Of a stretch of 64,000 nt of DNA, positions 26,303-38,636 are shown one piece after another. Position numbers and translations under genes: made by a program. Every line of letters starts with the position of its first letter. Within the stretch, counting starts at the first letter, position 1. Under the pieces are notes generated by a model. It was not told the origin of the DNA. It saw only the letters and a program-made list of their open reading frames with translations, and did no database searches. Source of the DNA: Vespula vulgaris (Eukaryota > Arthropoda > Insecta > Hymenoptera > Vespidae); contig NC_066590.1 in NCBI RefSeq assembly GCF_905475345.1, positions 5,842,001 to 5,906,000 of the forward strand, read 5' to 3'.

Positions 26303-26856
26303 TCTCCTCTCTCCTTATTTCAAGTCAGGTACAAACCAACCACATCATCTTTCCTTCTTTCGTAGGAAATATCGTGCATCCGACGGCCGGATGTTAGGCG
26401 CCTCGGTCATTTCCTTCTAACTAAAGCTTACAAAGAACGTGGACGCATTTTGAAAGCAATCTCAAAAAAAAAAAGAAAAAGAATCGTATTAGTTTCGGTT
26501 GATTAAAACCATCAATTCGATTTCTCTAGACTCTATCGCTTAATTTAACGCGTTTTCAAATATCTAAGTTATTAATAAAAGCTAAACGTTAACTCTAATT
26601 GATATGGTAAAATAATGTTTTGAGTTAATCATACGGAAATATCTAGCAAAGCTGAATTCTTTATCTTTAAGATCCTCGCATGGCGTATATGTGCCAGTGA
26701 ATATCGTATATAATTTATAGGGCTTCCTTTAACCGCGCATGGTATCGTCGTATGCGTTATACTAGATCTAGGTGCCGTTTCATAGCGTGTATTAAACCAC
26801 CACTGGACGGACCAACCACCACCATCCAATGGCTACCTACTCGTTCTCCTTCTATA

Positions 26857-26985
26857 TCTACCAGTAACACCATCGTCAGCAACAGCAATGGCATCACTAC
26901 TACCACTACTACCATCTCCATCACTACCATCATCGTCATCATCGCCACCACCACCACCATCACCACCATCGCTATCGTTAGTTAC
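26857..26985. repeat. Cryptic (ACC/ATC/AAC) triplet region
   Basis: About 130 bp built from ACC, ATC, ACT and AGC triplets in one register, with CACCACCACCACC near 26946-26958. Plus reads Thr/Ile/Ser and minus reads Val/Met in false frames. No conserved protein surrounds it. Confidence 0.8.
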
Positions 26986-28134
26986 CATTGCCACCCTTGT
27001 TCGTATGCCTGCTCAGATGTGATCTACACATGGCAATATTACACCGCATGCCTTGAATTCTCTCAGAAGCATTTCGACTAATCGACGCAATGCTCCTCCC
27101 TTTTGAAATCTATCTGCGATTACGACTTGTAGATTAAATGACTTATCCCCGGCAAATGTTAAAGATCATACGTAGGAATGAAGTTAATACAACGGCAATA
27201 AAAATTAATCAAATCGATCATTTTGCTTAACTGTAAATTACTTCGTTGTTAATGTGCGATGCTACAAAAAAAAAATAAAAAAATAAACAGATAAATAATT
27301 ATTACATAATAATTATTAATATATGACTATTTCAAATGATTATCGATTACTCTTTAATAATTTAAAACTATTATTTAATTATAAATTAACATTCCAAAGT
27401 ACAAGACCATTACCATACACTTTCATAAAATCGCAATAAAAAAAAGGACAATAATAAATCTTTATCGCGTGAACGATCGGAATGAAATTAGATAATCGCG
27501 AAAGAGTTATAAACTCGAGATTTCGAAAGATTACGTTCGCGGTTGCCAACATCAGAAGTATCTCGAAACTGGAAAAGGAAAAGAAGAAGGAAGAAGAGGA
27601 AACGAAAAGAGCGTGAGTTTCATCCTGGTTCGAACCATTCGTCTCGACTCTCAGGAAACCGAAGAAATATCGAAGGTAGAAGCTTGGTTCACGATGTAGC
27701 CACGTTTCCGTTCTCTCTCATTCTCTCCCTCTTTCTTTCTCTCCTTTCATCCTTCTCTTCTTCCTTTTCCTTCGGAGAGGTTCGCGATCACCTTTGGTAT
27801 ATCACAAATCACGCGTTCCAGCACGTTTCTATATACGTACGCGGCACACGTCTTTCCTGCTTACCCCGTATCTCTCGATCTCTTCTTCCTCCTTCAAATA
27901 GGATCACGCGAGAGAAAGAGAAAGAAAAAAAAAGGAAGGTAGGGCGGTGCCGAAGGGAGTTACTATCAATTTTTCGATTTTCGCGGAAATTCGCTCGAGA
28001 AAAGTAGGCTCGTATCGTGGCACGCGCGATAAAGTCGACGACGACCGACGATCGTAAAGTTATTCGAAACTGGCTATAAATAAAAGTGACATATCGTCGA
28101 TGTGCCGCAACCACGTTCTGAAAAGAAAGAGAAA

Positions 28135-28138
<4 letters not shown>

Positions 28139-28169
<31 letters not shown>
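28139..28169. repeat. (GA)n microsatellite
   Basis: About fifteen GA dimers. Confidence 0.95.
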
Positions 28170-28178
<9 letters not shown>

Positions 28179-28350
28179 GGTATTCGCGAGGTCGTAAAAT
28201 AGTATCGATCTACTATACCCAAGAAAAGCGGTCAATACCCAAAGAAATGACTTCCATCGGAAGATCATAATTTTGTGTCTCCCATAGAACCGATACTTTT
28301 CATATTTTCCATCTTTACGATATTTCGATGTGTACTTATATAAAATAGAA

Positions 28351-28410
28351 TCTTTCCTCCCTTCCTCCCTTCATTCCTTCCTTCCTTCCTTCCTTCCTTC
28401 CTTCCTTCTT
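28351..28410. repeat. (CTTC)n microsatellite
   Basis: TTCC tetramers, imperfect at the left end and clean from about 28373. Confidence 0.95.
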
Positions 28411-29783
28411 TCTCCCTTTTCTGTATCATGAAATAAGTATTCGCTTAGAGATTACAAGAAGAGTCCATTCGCGAGTTTCCACGAACTATATATTTCCGGA
28501 TACGTCGGAGATAAGAGAAAAATAGGAAAAATAAGAAAAATAGTTCTCCCTGAAAACAGATTTTCAGTAAGTTACGAGAGCTCCTCTATATTAAGGAGAG
28601 AATCCATATATTCTAATTATTTATCAATTGTATACAATTATAATCTTCTTATCAAAGAGATATCCTCTAAAGTGCCAAAGGTTATATGGGGGTTTGTATC
28701 CTCTCAAAGTGACCTCTCTTGTACCTTCTCCTCCTTCCTTCGTGTATACGAGAACGCATCCTGATATCGCTGTCATCCGATAAACCCCTACACATATATG
28801 AGGTGATGGACGGCAGGATAATTAATAGAGGGAATTATTAATAGGCTTCTCTGGTATACCACGATCAACGTTGTATCGGCCCGCGTTACCAGGCGTGCAT
28901 TAAATTTGAATCGTTTCGAAGACGCTTCAAATAATATTTTCAATGAAAAAGAAAATGGTAAAGACCAAAAAAAAAAAAAGAAAAAGGAAAAAGAAAAGAA
29001 AAAGAATAAACGAAGACAAAGATATAAATTAATACGGATGCATTACTCGCATTTCTTTTCTTAAAACGAGAAGATAATATTCAATTTTGAAATTCCAACG
29101 AGATTAAACATAATTATATTACTATTTAATCGTATATCAGCGTTCCCGTAGGAATTAGAACATTCCTAGTTTCTGGTGTGAGAAGTGGAAAATCGTTCGA
29201 TATCGAAACGTTTTATTGCAATTCGATAATATTATTAATAACTTCAGGACCGGGTGGATTGAAATATAAAGAAGCTACGATACGACTAATTTATAAATCC
29301 ATACACTTCGAGAAATAGCAGATAATAAAGAAATAATAAGAAGAAGGACGAAAAAGAATAGAAAAAAAAGAGGAAACGAATAAAAAACCTGCAGAAAATC
29401 CCAAAGGGAACCTTGCCCTCGAACTTGAAATTCACATAAAAATATCAAGAGAAAAAAGGTATTACGGGAACGACCTGCTTCCATTAGGAATACGCATCGT
29501 CAAATGTTTTCAGTTTCATCTTTCTCTTTTTCTCTTTCTCTTATAGAGTCGAATTCAGATAGAAAGCTTTTCCTGTCTTTTCCACGAGTTTACGTCATTC
29601 CAAGATATCTCCTAACTCCTTTCTCTTTCTCTTTCTCTCTCTTTTTTCAGTATCCTTTGATATTATGGATCCTTACTCGTCCGGTTTGCGGCTCGGTGAC
29701 GCTGTTTATACAATGAATTATGCAGAAGGCAAAACTCTCGGTATTCATCGAAAGAGACGATAAAAAGCTTTCACGGAGTTTTC

Positions 29784-29792
29784 TTATTATTA

Positions 29793-29854
<62 letters not shown>
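29784..29854. repeat. (ATT)n microsatellite
   Basis: About twenty-three ATT triplets with one ATC near the left end. Confidence 0.95.
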
Positions 29855-29855
<1 letters not shown>

Positions 29856-29967
29856 CTATCGATATGCAAAAGCTCGAGGAGATGTATTACGCGTTTGAAG
29901 GAACGATTAAAATCAATCTCGAGTGCTCAGCTCGTTTTGACTCACGCTACATATATACTTATTTACA

Positions 29968-29971
29968 TAAA

Positions 29972-30014
<43 letters not shown>

Positions 30015-30015
30015 C
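29968..30015. repeat. Interrupted (AT)n microsatellite
   Basis: AT dimers with one ATAC interruption near the middle. Confidence 0.9.
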
Positions 30016-30357
30016 AAATTCAAATATGAGAGATCGTTTCCTCTCTATCCTTTCTCCCGTGCTTTTCCGCTCGTTAAAATCGAAAATTACGTTCGTGATA
30101 AGCACGAATTCATAATGCGATCGGCGATTAACGACGATAAATAATGATTCGGTCCACCAAGCATCCCTCGATAAAACGTCCTACAGAGATGAATCATTAC
30201 CGTCTATTATTAAAGCAGCTATTAGAAATGACGTCGCAAATAATCATTTTCTTTTATTTTTTCAACCCTTATGAATGGACAGATCCGTGATATTATGCTT
30301 GATCCATGAACGATTCCTATAAGAAAAATTGACGCAAAGGAACAGATAGAAAAAGAT

Positions 30358-30388
30358 AGAGAGAGAGAGAGAGAGAGAGAAAGAGAGG
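30358..30388. repeat. (GA)n tract
   Basis: About eleven clean GA dimers with degenerate edges. Confidence 0.85.
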
Positions 30389-30551
30389 GATAAAGCGAAA
30401 CTACAAATTAAATGACAATTATAAATCAAAAGCTACGAGTTAAAGCTTATTTGTTCAAAGTGAATAACAAACTAAATAAGGTAAACCGCCATATAGCTAT
30501 AATCACACAGAGAACAATAATAATTAACATTAATAAAACGAGAGGGAGGAA

Positions 30552-30555
<4 letters not shown>

Positions 30556-30583
<28 letters not shown>
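30556..30583. repeat. (GA)n microsatellite
   Basis: About thirteen GA dimers just upstream of the GC-richer island. Confidence 0.9.
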
Positions 30584-30585
<2 letters not shown>

Positions 30586-30639
30586 ATAGAACGTAAATGC
30601 GATTGTCGAAATCCGTTGCGGAGAGTATCCGTTTAAGGC

Positions 30640-31020
30640 CACAGCACTCGTTCGCACGAAATTTGCTCAGGGATGTAACTGTGCTGGTTAGTCACGGTAG
30701 TTAGCGCGTAATACGAGAGTGAAACAGGTAGAGAACAGAGACAACATCTCTACAGATAGTATAGATGCCTGCACGAGTGCGTGAGCCACGTTAGCAGTCA
30801 CGCTCCCATAAATGGTTGTATTCGAGTCTCGCGATGTGCGAGAGTGCCGCAAAGCGTGGCGAGCGATGCTAAAGCACGTTTGCCTGGCCCCAAACCGCCC
30901 CAATCTGGGCTGGCAGTCGGCAACCTGGCCAAACAACGGTCTACGGGACCCGTATAAATTAAAGCAATTTGCATCTCGCGCTAGTTCGCCGTTCCGAGCA
31001 CGAACTTCAAACTCCGACCT
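30640..31020. promoter_or_regulatory. GC-richer island with TATA-like and octamer motifs
   Basis: About 380 bp are clearly richer in G+C than the neighbouring sequence and nearly free of simple repeats. At the right edge TATAAA lies at 30953-30958 and a perfect POU octamer ATTTGCAT at 30967-30974 on the plus strand. Both strands stay open for about 80 codons here, as expected when stop codons become rare in GC-rich DNA, and neither translation resembles a family I know. It could be a promoter or enhancer, or a coding exon of an unrecognised gene. The compositional change and the motifs are seen; the function is a guess. Confidence 0.3.
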
Positions 31021-32177
31021 CCAAGGCCGAAAACCGATCTCGTTCCAGTTTCATTTTTCTCTTCTCGTTAAGCCTCCTCTCGTTATTCGCATATATCGAT
31101 ATCGATTCGCCTCTCGAAATAGGAGAACCAGGTATCGAAATAGAACTCGAATTGAGAACGAATAGATGATGAAATTTGTAATTCACATAGTCATTTCCTA
31201 AGAGGAATAATACCCCTTGGATAATCCACTTTTTAACTAGTCAACGTTATTACGACGAACAAAGAGGACGAAATGGAAGGCAGGATATATAGAGTTCGAC
31301 TACGATATTAGTTTTCTTTAAATCGTCGCTGTTTACTTGACTCGCAAATACGGATATTTGTATAACGGAGCAAACAAATTAACACGGACGTTCATCTGGT
31401 CACGCGTGTCGAAAACACTGTTTATCGCACACCTATTCACTTTTATCTCTTCCTTCTCTCGCTCGGTCAATTTCTCCTCTGTGGTACCATCCGTTATACT
31501 ATCCTTTCTCTCTTTCTCTTTAATACACACACTACTAACTAGAGACAGAGAGCGACCGACCGAGAGAGAGAGAGAGAGAGAGCTCATTGTTTCTATATCC
31601 CAACACCCGTACATCGTATCTGGCAATAATGTCACGGACCAACCCCTTCCCTTATCCGTGGCAACCCCCTCCGATAGTGGCTACGGTGCCGGTAGCAAGC
31701 ATCCCTCGCTTGTGAACCCTGTTACGTTCCATTATGTACACCAGTCGATTCTACTCGAGCGATTTAACATGCATTAACTTGCAAACTCGCGACTTGTCGT
31801 GTTGTACCCGATAATGCAGCGCGCAAACGCGAGACGAGACGGCTTTTACGAACAGTACCGACACTAAAACTAAGTACTTCCCGATTTCCTATTCAACTTC
31901 TTTCCCTTATATCTTTTAACTTTTTTCTTTTTTTTTTCGTTGTTTTTTTTCCTCCTATTTCCCGCATTTCTACATTTAAAGCTAGGATAACAGAAATTTT
32001 CTATGCGCCAATCAAATTAAACGTCCACTTTGCGATAAAACGGTAACAGCTTCGTTCGAAACGAGAAACGAGAAAGGATTTTCTTAATGGAAAAAAAATG
32101 TTGAAATTAATTTCAATAGAAGCACCACCACGGTATTAACGGATTTACAGAAATTCAAACATTTTAATTTCTTCTTT

Positions 32178-32209
32178 TTTCTTCTTCTTCTTCTTCTTCT
32201 TCTTCTTCG
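32178..32209. repeat. (TTC)n microsatellite
   Basis: About ten TTC triplets. Confidence 0.9.
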
Positions 32210-33462
32210 TCAAACGCGAGAAATCTTATTCAGTCATTTGAACGAATTAACGAAGACGACTTTTCATCATTTATTCTTAAAGTATCTACAACAGTTCGTC
32301 CTTATATTTTAAGGAATAGAAGAATCACCGAGGTATACGTCAGACCTTCTTTCATCTCTGTTTCTCTTTTACTGTAGAAGCAACTAACCGCGACCGCGGT
32401 AAATATTAATAGACTAGACTTTTCCCTCGTCGACAACGTTGACGTCGCAATGTCATCGAGGAGTTCTTCTTTTTTGAAAAAATATCATTCAGGCACGTCT
32501 TAAAGAGCCCTTTTCAACTTTACAAGAAACAGCTCGAACAACGTTATTTAATTTAAACTCTATCTTCCCAGTTACTTCTCTTCGCCCTTTCTCTCTTTCT
32601 CTCCCTTCGTCTCTTTACCGAATTTTCCTTGAATTTCAATCTTCAGGAATTATATTATATGCTAATCATTATCAACGTCTGCGTCTTAAACGATAAGATT
32701 TACAAAGATGAAACAATTTCCAACCAGATATACCTTCTTTCTTTCTCTCTCCCTTTCTCTTTTCTTTCGTTCGCCTAAAAATATTTCGTTTAGACGTGAA
32801 AGAAATTGAGATGCGACGATCTGTACATTAAGGATAATGCATTTTTAATGAGCTCTCAACGTTCAAAACTTTTCATTCGACAGCTTAAAGTAACGAATCA
32901 GGACTGAATTTTAATCGTTTGAAAAATAAAAATATAATATTTCCGCATCAACGTTAACGAAGTATTCTTTATTTTTCTTTCTCCCTTGGCGTTTTTTCTC
33001 ATAGGAAAAATATCTGCTCTTTGTGATCTATTATCAATTATGCTATATATATATATACACAAACACACACACAGACATACATATATAGCAATAAAGCTCC
33101 CTTTTCTCAGTGGCCTTTAAATTAATTCGTAAATGATGCAAATACAAAATACGTTTCGTCCTTTTGCTTTTAAACATCTCCCGATAATCGATAATGCAGG
33201 AATATAATACGAATCGTATATACTCTCAAGCACGTTATTGAATTCGAGTTTTCTCGAGGTCCATACAATGTAAATCACGTTGCGCGTTCTGCCTGTATGT
33301 ATATTAAATCACATAATAATTTTTCTTCGATTGCGACATTTATTTCATTTTCGTTTACTTCTTCTCGTTTATTTTTTCGCAATACAACGTAGCATTATCG
33401 ATCGTTCTATTTTACCCCGATAAAATATAGATCAACTAACATAGGAAAAGGGAAAAAAGAAT

Positions 33463-33465
<3 letters not shown>

Positions 33466-33498
<33 letters not shown>
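33466..33498. repeat. (GA)n microsatellite
   Basis: About sixteen GA dimers. Confidence 0.95.
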
Positions 33499-33503
<5 letters not shown>

Positions 33504-34000
33504 AGAAAGGAGTAAAAAATTACCGAATTATCGTAAATCAAAGAAGCGTAATATTCGATAACTCGTTGAGATTATCAATGGAACGATAGAAGAAAATATA
33601 TTGGTGGAGAACAAATTAGAGACACCGGCGTATTGACGCGGAAGTGCCTAGAGAGATCCCAGAGTGGGGACAGAAAAAAAGAGAGAAAAGAAAGAGAAGG
33701 AGAGAGGGAGAGAAAAAAGTGGAAAAGGTATGGCGAAGGAGAGTGAGAAGAGGAAATAATAATTAACGAGCCGTCGCGACGAAAAATTTAAAGGCTCTCG
33801 GGAAAGCCGCGAAAATTTTACGACCTCGATGGGGAACGCTTAATCGACGACCTGCAATGCGATGCAAACGACGATAAAGTATAGAGAGAGAAAGAGAGAA
33901 ATAAGAGAATTGAAGGATAGCCAGATTATGCTGGGCCATCCACGTACGAATAAATTCGAGGCTGTCCTTCCTCCTACGCTTCCTCTTTGCATTTACTCTC

Positions 34001-34013
<13 letters not shown>

Positions 34014-34059
<46 letters not shown>
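34014..34059. repeat. (TC)n microsatellite
   Basis: About twenty-three TC dimers. Confidence 0.95.
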
Positions 34060-34062
<3 letters not shown>

Positions 34063-34711
34063 CCAATTCGTTCATATTAAAAAGAGAGAAACAAAGAGAG
34101 ACGATCATGGAGGAAACGAACAAATGGAACGGTCGACTCGCAATCTGTCGTTCGCTGAAAATCACCGCGAAAACAAAGTAAAATCCTGGCCTCTCCTCCT
34201 CTTTTCCTCTCTTTCCTCTCGTCCGATTCGGCTCGTCGCACGATAGAATTCCTAATCGAAGCTACGGGAGGGGGATTCAAAGCCTGCGAAATACGTGCGC
34301 GGAGAAACGAGTGGTCTGACCGTCCATCGCATAACGGGTTCAGCATCCGTACGGGTCCAGAGATCGAAAAACGTGTAATGCATCAAGAAATTTGAATACC
34401 AAATACGACGGATATATCTTCGTCGAAACTCTAACGCGAAGAGAGTATGAGAGAGAAAGATAGATAGAAAGGAGATGTTGTAACAGCCTTTCCTTCGTTC
34501 CATCGAATTTGTCGTTCTCGACCGAAACGAAATCGATTCTCCAGTCGAGAAGAGACGCTTTGCATTCGACGTTATGGCTTTCGAAAATCCGTACGATTCA
34601 CCGAACTGAGATCGAAAAAGAGTATCTTAAAAACGTTTTTTCAGTAAATCTAGTGAAATCTCATTCGTTGTTAAATTGTCGGATTTGTAAATCGTCAAAT
34701 TTCATGTTTTA

Positions 34712-34790
<79 letters not shown>
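34712..34790. repeat. (ATT)n microsatellite
   Basis: About twenty-six uninterrupted ATT triplets, the longest pure triplet run in the window. Confidence 0.95.
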
Positions 34791-34791
<1 letters not shown>

Positions 34792-35064
34792 GTTTATTCT
34801 TCGATAGAAAGATTTTCGAGACGGAATAAAATCACTTTTCATTCCATAAATCTACCCTTCGCGCTTTCTCAAACTTTCAAAGCTGTTTAAACTCAAGAGA
34901 TATATATGTGTGTGTGCGTGTTTCAGACTGGAGAAAAGTAAGGGTACTACCTACTTACATAAATAGGTCAAATCGTACGAAAAAAGACTTTCTTTCTTGC
35001 GATCGCACGCGACTCACTACCACCGAGGACTTTCTATCTGCAATAAAAATTCGTAGGAAGAGAT

Positions 35065-35068
<4 letters not shown>

Positions 35069-35101
<33 letters not shown>
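35069..35101. repeat. (GA)n microsatellite
   Basis: About sixteen GA dimers. Confidence 0.95.
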
Positions 35102-35105
<4 letters not shown>

Positions 35106-35315
35106 CGAAAAAGGAAGAAATCAAATCGACGAAGCTTTGATAATCGAGATCTATAAATGTGGTAAGAGAGGATGGCGAATCGCGAGCTCTAGATGGAAAA
35201 ACTTGTTCGCCGTTATTTTCGTTCGAGTGGAGGGTTAGAGAGAAAAAAAAGACTTACAACAGAGGAAGAGATTATCTTTGAAGTGGAGAATTCGAAAAGA
35301 GAAAGATAGATAGAT

Positions 35316-35344
<29 letters not shown>

Positions 35345-35348
<4 letters not shown>

Positions 35349-35460
35349 TATTATCATTCGACGGGATTATGCAAAGAGAACAGAGAGAGAGAGAGAGAGA
35401 CTGAAATATTATCATTCAACTGGATTATGCAAAGAGAACAGGGAGAGAAAGATAGAGAGA
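35345..35460. repeat. 58-bp tandem duplication inside GA-rich DNA
   Basis: Units at 35345-35402 and 35403-35460 each hold GAAATATTATCATTC, then TGGATTATG or CGGGATTATG, then CAAAGAGAACAG, followed by GA repeats. Over the first 39 bases I count two differences, so the duplication is recent compared with the other duplications in this window. Confidence 0.85.
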
Positions 35461-36279
35461 GAAAGACAGAGAGAGAAAGAGAAAAAGCTTCAGTCGAAAC
35501 ACTCGAGAAATCTTTACAAGGTAACAGCCGTCGCCACTCGAACGAGATCTTTCCGAACGAGAAGAAGAATAAAAAGAAATGTCGGAGCTTGAAGCCGCAG
35601 AACTATTTTCCGATAACGAGCGACGTTCGCCCGGTGGGCTACATTTGTTCCAGTCTCGCACCCTGATTGCACGGGACGCGCCGTTTTCCCCGGATGCATA
35701 TTTTATCCCGTTGACAGATTTATTGCCGGCACGGCTATCCGCCGCCCAGCCACCAGCTTCTTCCTTTATTTTATTGTTTTTATTGCCGTCCAACATTTTC
35801 CTTTCTTCCGTTACCACCGTTACAACCTTTCCGACTCGTCCCACTTTGATTTGTCTCGAGTAAGTGTATCGCTTTTCTCCGGGGATGATAACGAAATCGA
35901 TGAAAAAGAGAGAAAGAGAAAAAAAAAGAAGGAGAGAGAGAAGAATGAAAATTTATCGAGAAAAGAGAGTCTTGATAAATACTCGAACAGCTAACTGTTA
36001 ATTAATAATTACACGTGTAAGAGATCTTTTATTTTCCTTTATTGGAAAGACTTTCGAGAAATCGGAATCTCCTCCAAGGAGACGCGAAGAAAATTAGAAC
36101 GGGACACGTGTGTTCGAAGGAACAGTATAGAACTCTTTTCTCGTGCCAAGGAAAAAAGAAACACGAAAATAAGGCCACGTATTCGACTTACGTGCAACGA
36201 CTAACCGATATTCTTCCGCACGTTCAAGCGCTTTCTTCGATATCCGAGTTCGTCGAAAAACTATAGAAAATAGACGATG

Positions 36280-36281
<2 letters not shown>

Positions 36282-36323
<42 letters not shown>
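36282..36323. repeat. (GA)n microsatellite
   Basis: About twenty GA dimers with one GAAA interruption. Confidence 0.9.
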
Positions 36324-36326
<3 letters not shown>

Positions 36327-36557
36327 CTGCAATAAGGAACGGAAAAGATGGCTAGGAAGAACGGGCAAGTAACTACTGACCGGAAGGGACGGAAAGTGCT
36401 GAATGAAGAAAAGCTCGGTGAGAAACCAACAAGACATATCTCGCGTCCAAAATAAACTCCGATAACGAGTAAATGTGAGTAAGGGATAGGTTCGAACCGA
36501 TGCGAATTATTTGCCGAAGTTCAGAGTGAATAGAGTGAGAAAAAGAGAGAAAGAGCC

Positions 36558-36561
<4 letters not shown>

Positions 36562-36621
<60 letters not shown>

Positions 36622-36630
36622 AAAGAGAAA
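36562..36630. repeat. (GA)n microsatellite
   Basis: About thirty GA dimers with one GGA interruption, passing into AAAG sequence. A 182-residue Arg/Glu/Lys false frame runs through it (36511-37059). Confidence 0.95.
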
Positions 36631-36798
36631 CGGAAAAAATCCGATGGACGGCTTCTGAAAGGCTTCATATCGCGGTTCTTGTTAAAAAAAAAGTCATCAA
36701 ATTTTTCATCGAACCATCACAAGCGCGCATACACGCGTGCTCAGGTAACAGCGAAAACTCATATTTCAATCGGAGTCGAGAGGAACGGTGAAAGTATC

Positions 36799-36966
36799 AA
36801 TGCCAACAAAAAAAAGGGAAAAGAAAAAAAGGGAAACAAAAAAGAGGAGAGGAAAAAAGAGAGAAAAGAATTAAATAAAATAAAGTATATACAAAAAGAA
36901 AAAGAAAGGAAAAAGATAAAAAAAAAAAGAAAAAGAAGAAGAGAAAGAAGAAAAAGAATAAGAGAT
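36799..36966. repeat. Long polypurine A/G tract
   Basis: About 165 bp almost free of C and with few T, made of AAAG, GAAA and GGAA words. Confidence 0.85.
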
Positions 36967-37214
36967 ATCGAAAGAGAACACAGGGGTGACCTTACGCGAA
37001 ACATTTTTCTTGATTTAACGAAAGGTCACGCGGGCGCGGACAGGTCGCGTCCGATATAATGTCGGTTTTTCTCGAAGCCAACGAAATGAGCTCTTTTATT
37101 TTAGTGGCGTGGACGCGCGCGCACCCGTTTCGCTAACGAGCACCGCAACGAAGAGGAGGGTTGAGGGTTAAGGGGATGGTGAGAGACCGACAAGAGAACG
37201 CTCAAGTACAAGAA

Positions 37215-37215
37215 A

Positions 37216-37253
<38 letters not shown>

Positions 37254-37320
37254 AAAAGAAAAAGAGAAAAAAGGAGAGAGAGAGAAAGAAAGAGGAAGAG
37301 AAGAAGTAGAGAGAGGGAGT
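37215..37320. repeat. GA-rich block
   Basis: A clean (GA)n run at about 37219-37246, then degenerate purine sequence. Confidence 0.85.
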
Positions 37321-37614
37321 AACGCGTCAGCCAAACTCGGACATGTTTTATCGTTGGTTGGACAGCGTGCGATATAAATTCACCTTCGACGCCGACGTTA
37401 TTTGACGTTGCCGTAATATGTGGGGAATATCGCGGCGAGCCGAACGATTCCCCTACGAAATGACAACGCGCATGTGCATGTAAAAAGCCAAAAGAGAAAC
37501 TTGGATTATGGGGAATGGAACAGTTGGCTTTTTATCTTTTGGTCTCTCCCTCTTTTGCCACGAGACGTTTGAGGACCGCCCAAAACGAGTCGAACTGAAT
37601 GCGTATTCCCTTCC

Positions 37615-37672
37615 TCTCTTTTTCTCTTTCTCTCTTTCTCTCTTTCTCTCTTTCTCTCCCTCTTTTTTGCTC
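37615..37672. repeat. (TCTCTTTC)n-like pyrimidine tract
   Basis: An eight-base TC/TTTC period repeated about five times. Confidence 0.85.
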
Positions 37673-37990
37673 TTTCCCTCTCGTGTTTCGCATGTCTACT
37701 TTCTCTCCTCTATTTCCTTCGTACAAGAGGAAAGCACTACGGGGAAAGCCCACTTTAATTACTTTTCCCGAGACAAAAAGGCTATACCTTAGGCCGGTGA
37801 AATTGAATTTGAGCTCCACCTTCTCCCTCTTTCTGTATCTCATTCGATCTAACCTAAATGTCCCTGCCCTTTATCTCTTATCGTTGAAGAGAAAATCTGC
37901 CGATGACCAGGGATGAATTACGCGTCTCGGGCTCGTACTATGACGAACTTTCGAATCGATCGAAAAGTTTTAATCGCTCGCTCGGATTAT

Positions 37991-38013
37991 TTGCTGCTGC
38001 TGCTGCTGCTGCT
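37991..38013. repeat. (CTG)n microsatellite
   Basis: About seven TGC triplets ending in TTCTGG. Confidence 0.9.
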
Positions 38014-38585
38014 TCTGGTTCCTATCTCTTCGAGCACGGAGATGGAAAGAGGATAATATAGAGAAAAATAAATAAACAGGGATAAGAAGGATCGCGAAGC
38101 GAGAATTCAATTTAACCAAGATTGTTTCCTCATCGTGCGTAAACTTTAAATGCGAAATGCGGCTTCTCTTCTGATTAGAGAAGCGTCGATAATATTATGA
38201 AAATTTTACTAAATTTGATATAAGAGAACGAGCTAAGAGCAACGTTATTTCTCGAAGTGAGAAATTTAATTAAAAAATATTAAAAGAAAAAGAAAAACTT
38301 CCAGAGATGACGTTGCTACGAACGTTATGAAATAGTCTCATTCGATATGAAAAAATAGAGAGAAAAATGAGAGAGAGAGAAAGAGAATAAAGTCGTAAAG
38401 TAAAAGCATCATGCGTACACTAATGCAAATTTAGTAGGCTGGAAATATGTATGTGGTAAGCGGAATCGATGATGCACAGGCAGCTCGCAGAATCCCCGAT
38501 CTGGACGAGAGGAGAGAGCCCACAGAACGTTTTCTCGTATCCCTCGGGAATCAAGCACGCTCCGAACTCCAACGTTTCAGAAGCA

Positions 38586-38636
38586 CGCCAACCAGTCAAC
38601 CAGCCACCCACCCAGTCAGCCAGCCAGCCAACCAGT
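38586..38636. repeat. (CCAG/CCAA)n tetranucleotide tract
   Basis: CAGC, CAAC and CACC words in a four-base register for about 50 bp, unusually GC-rich for the window. Confidence 0.85.

Larger units (their letters stand above)
24823..30357. other. Gene-free DNA with a homeodomain-site patch
   Basis: Only simple repeats and AT-rich sequence are evident. The patch 28740-28910 is less repetitive and carries TAATTAATAG and TTATTAATAG words 16 bp apart (28820-28844). Confidence 0.5.
31021..34711. other. Gene-free stretch
   Basis: A plus-strand 146-residue open frame (31337-31777) crosses a GA tract and shows no family features. The patch 31600-31830 is GC-richer and may be conserved non-coding DNA. 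Nothing else is supported. Confidence 0.5.

Noticed and set aside
36489..36499. GGTTCGAACCG, similar to a tRNA B box
   Set aside because: No A box at proper distance and no cloverleaf can be drawn; the same holds for GGTTCGAACC near 27628.
36511..37059. 182-codon Arg/Glu/Lys-rich frame
   Set aside because: It is an artefact of GA and AAAG purine tracts with no stop codons.
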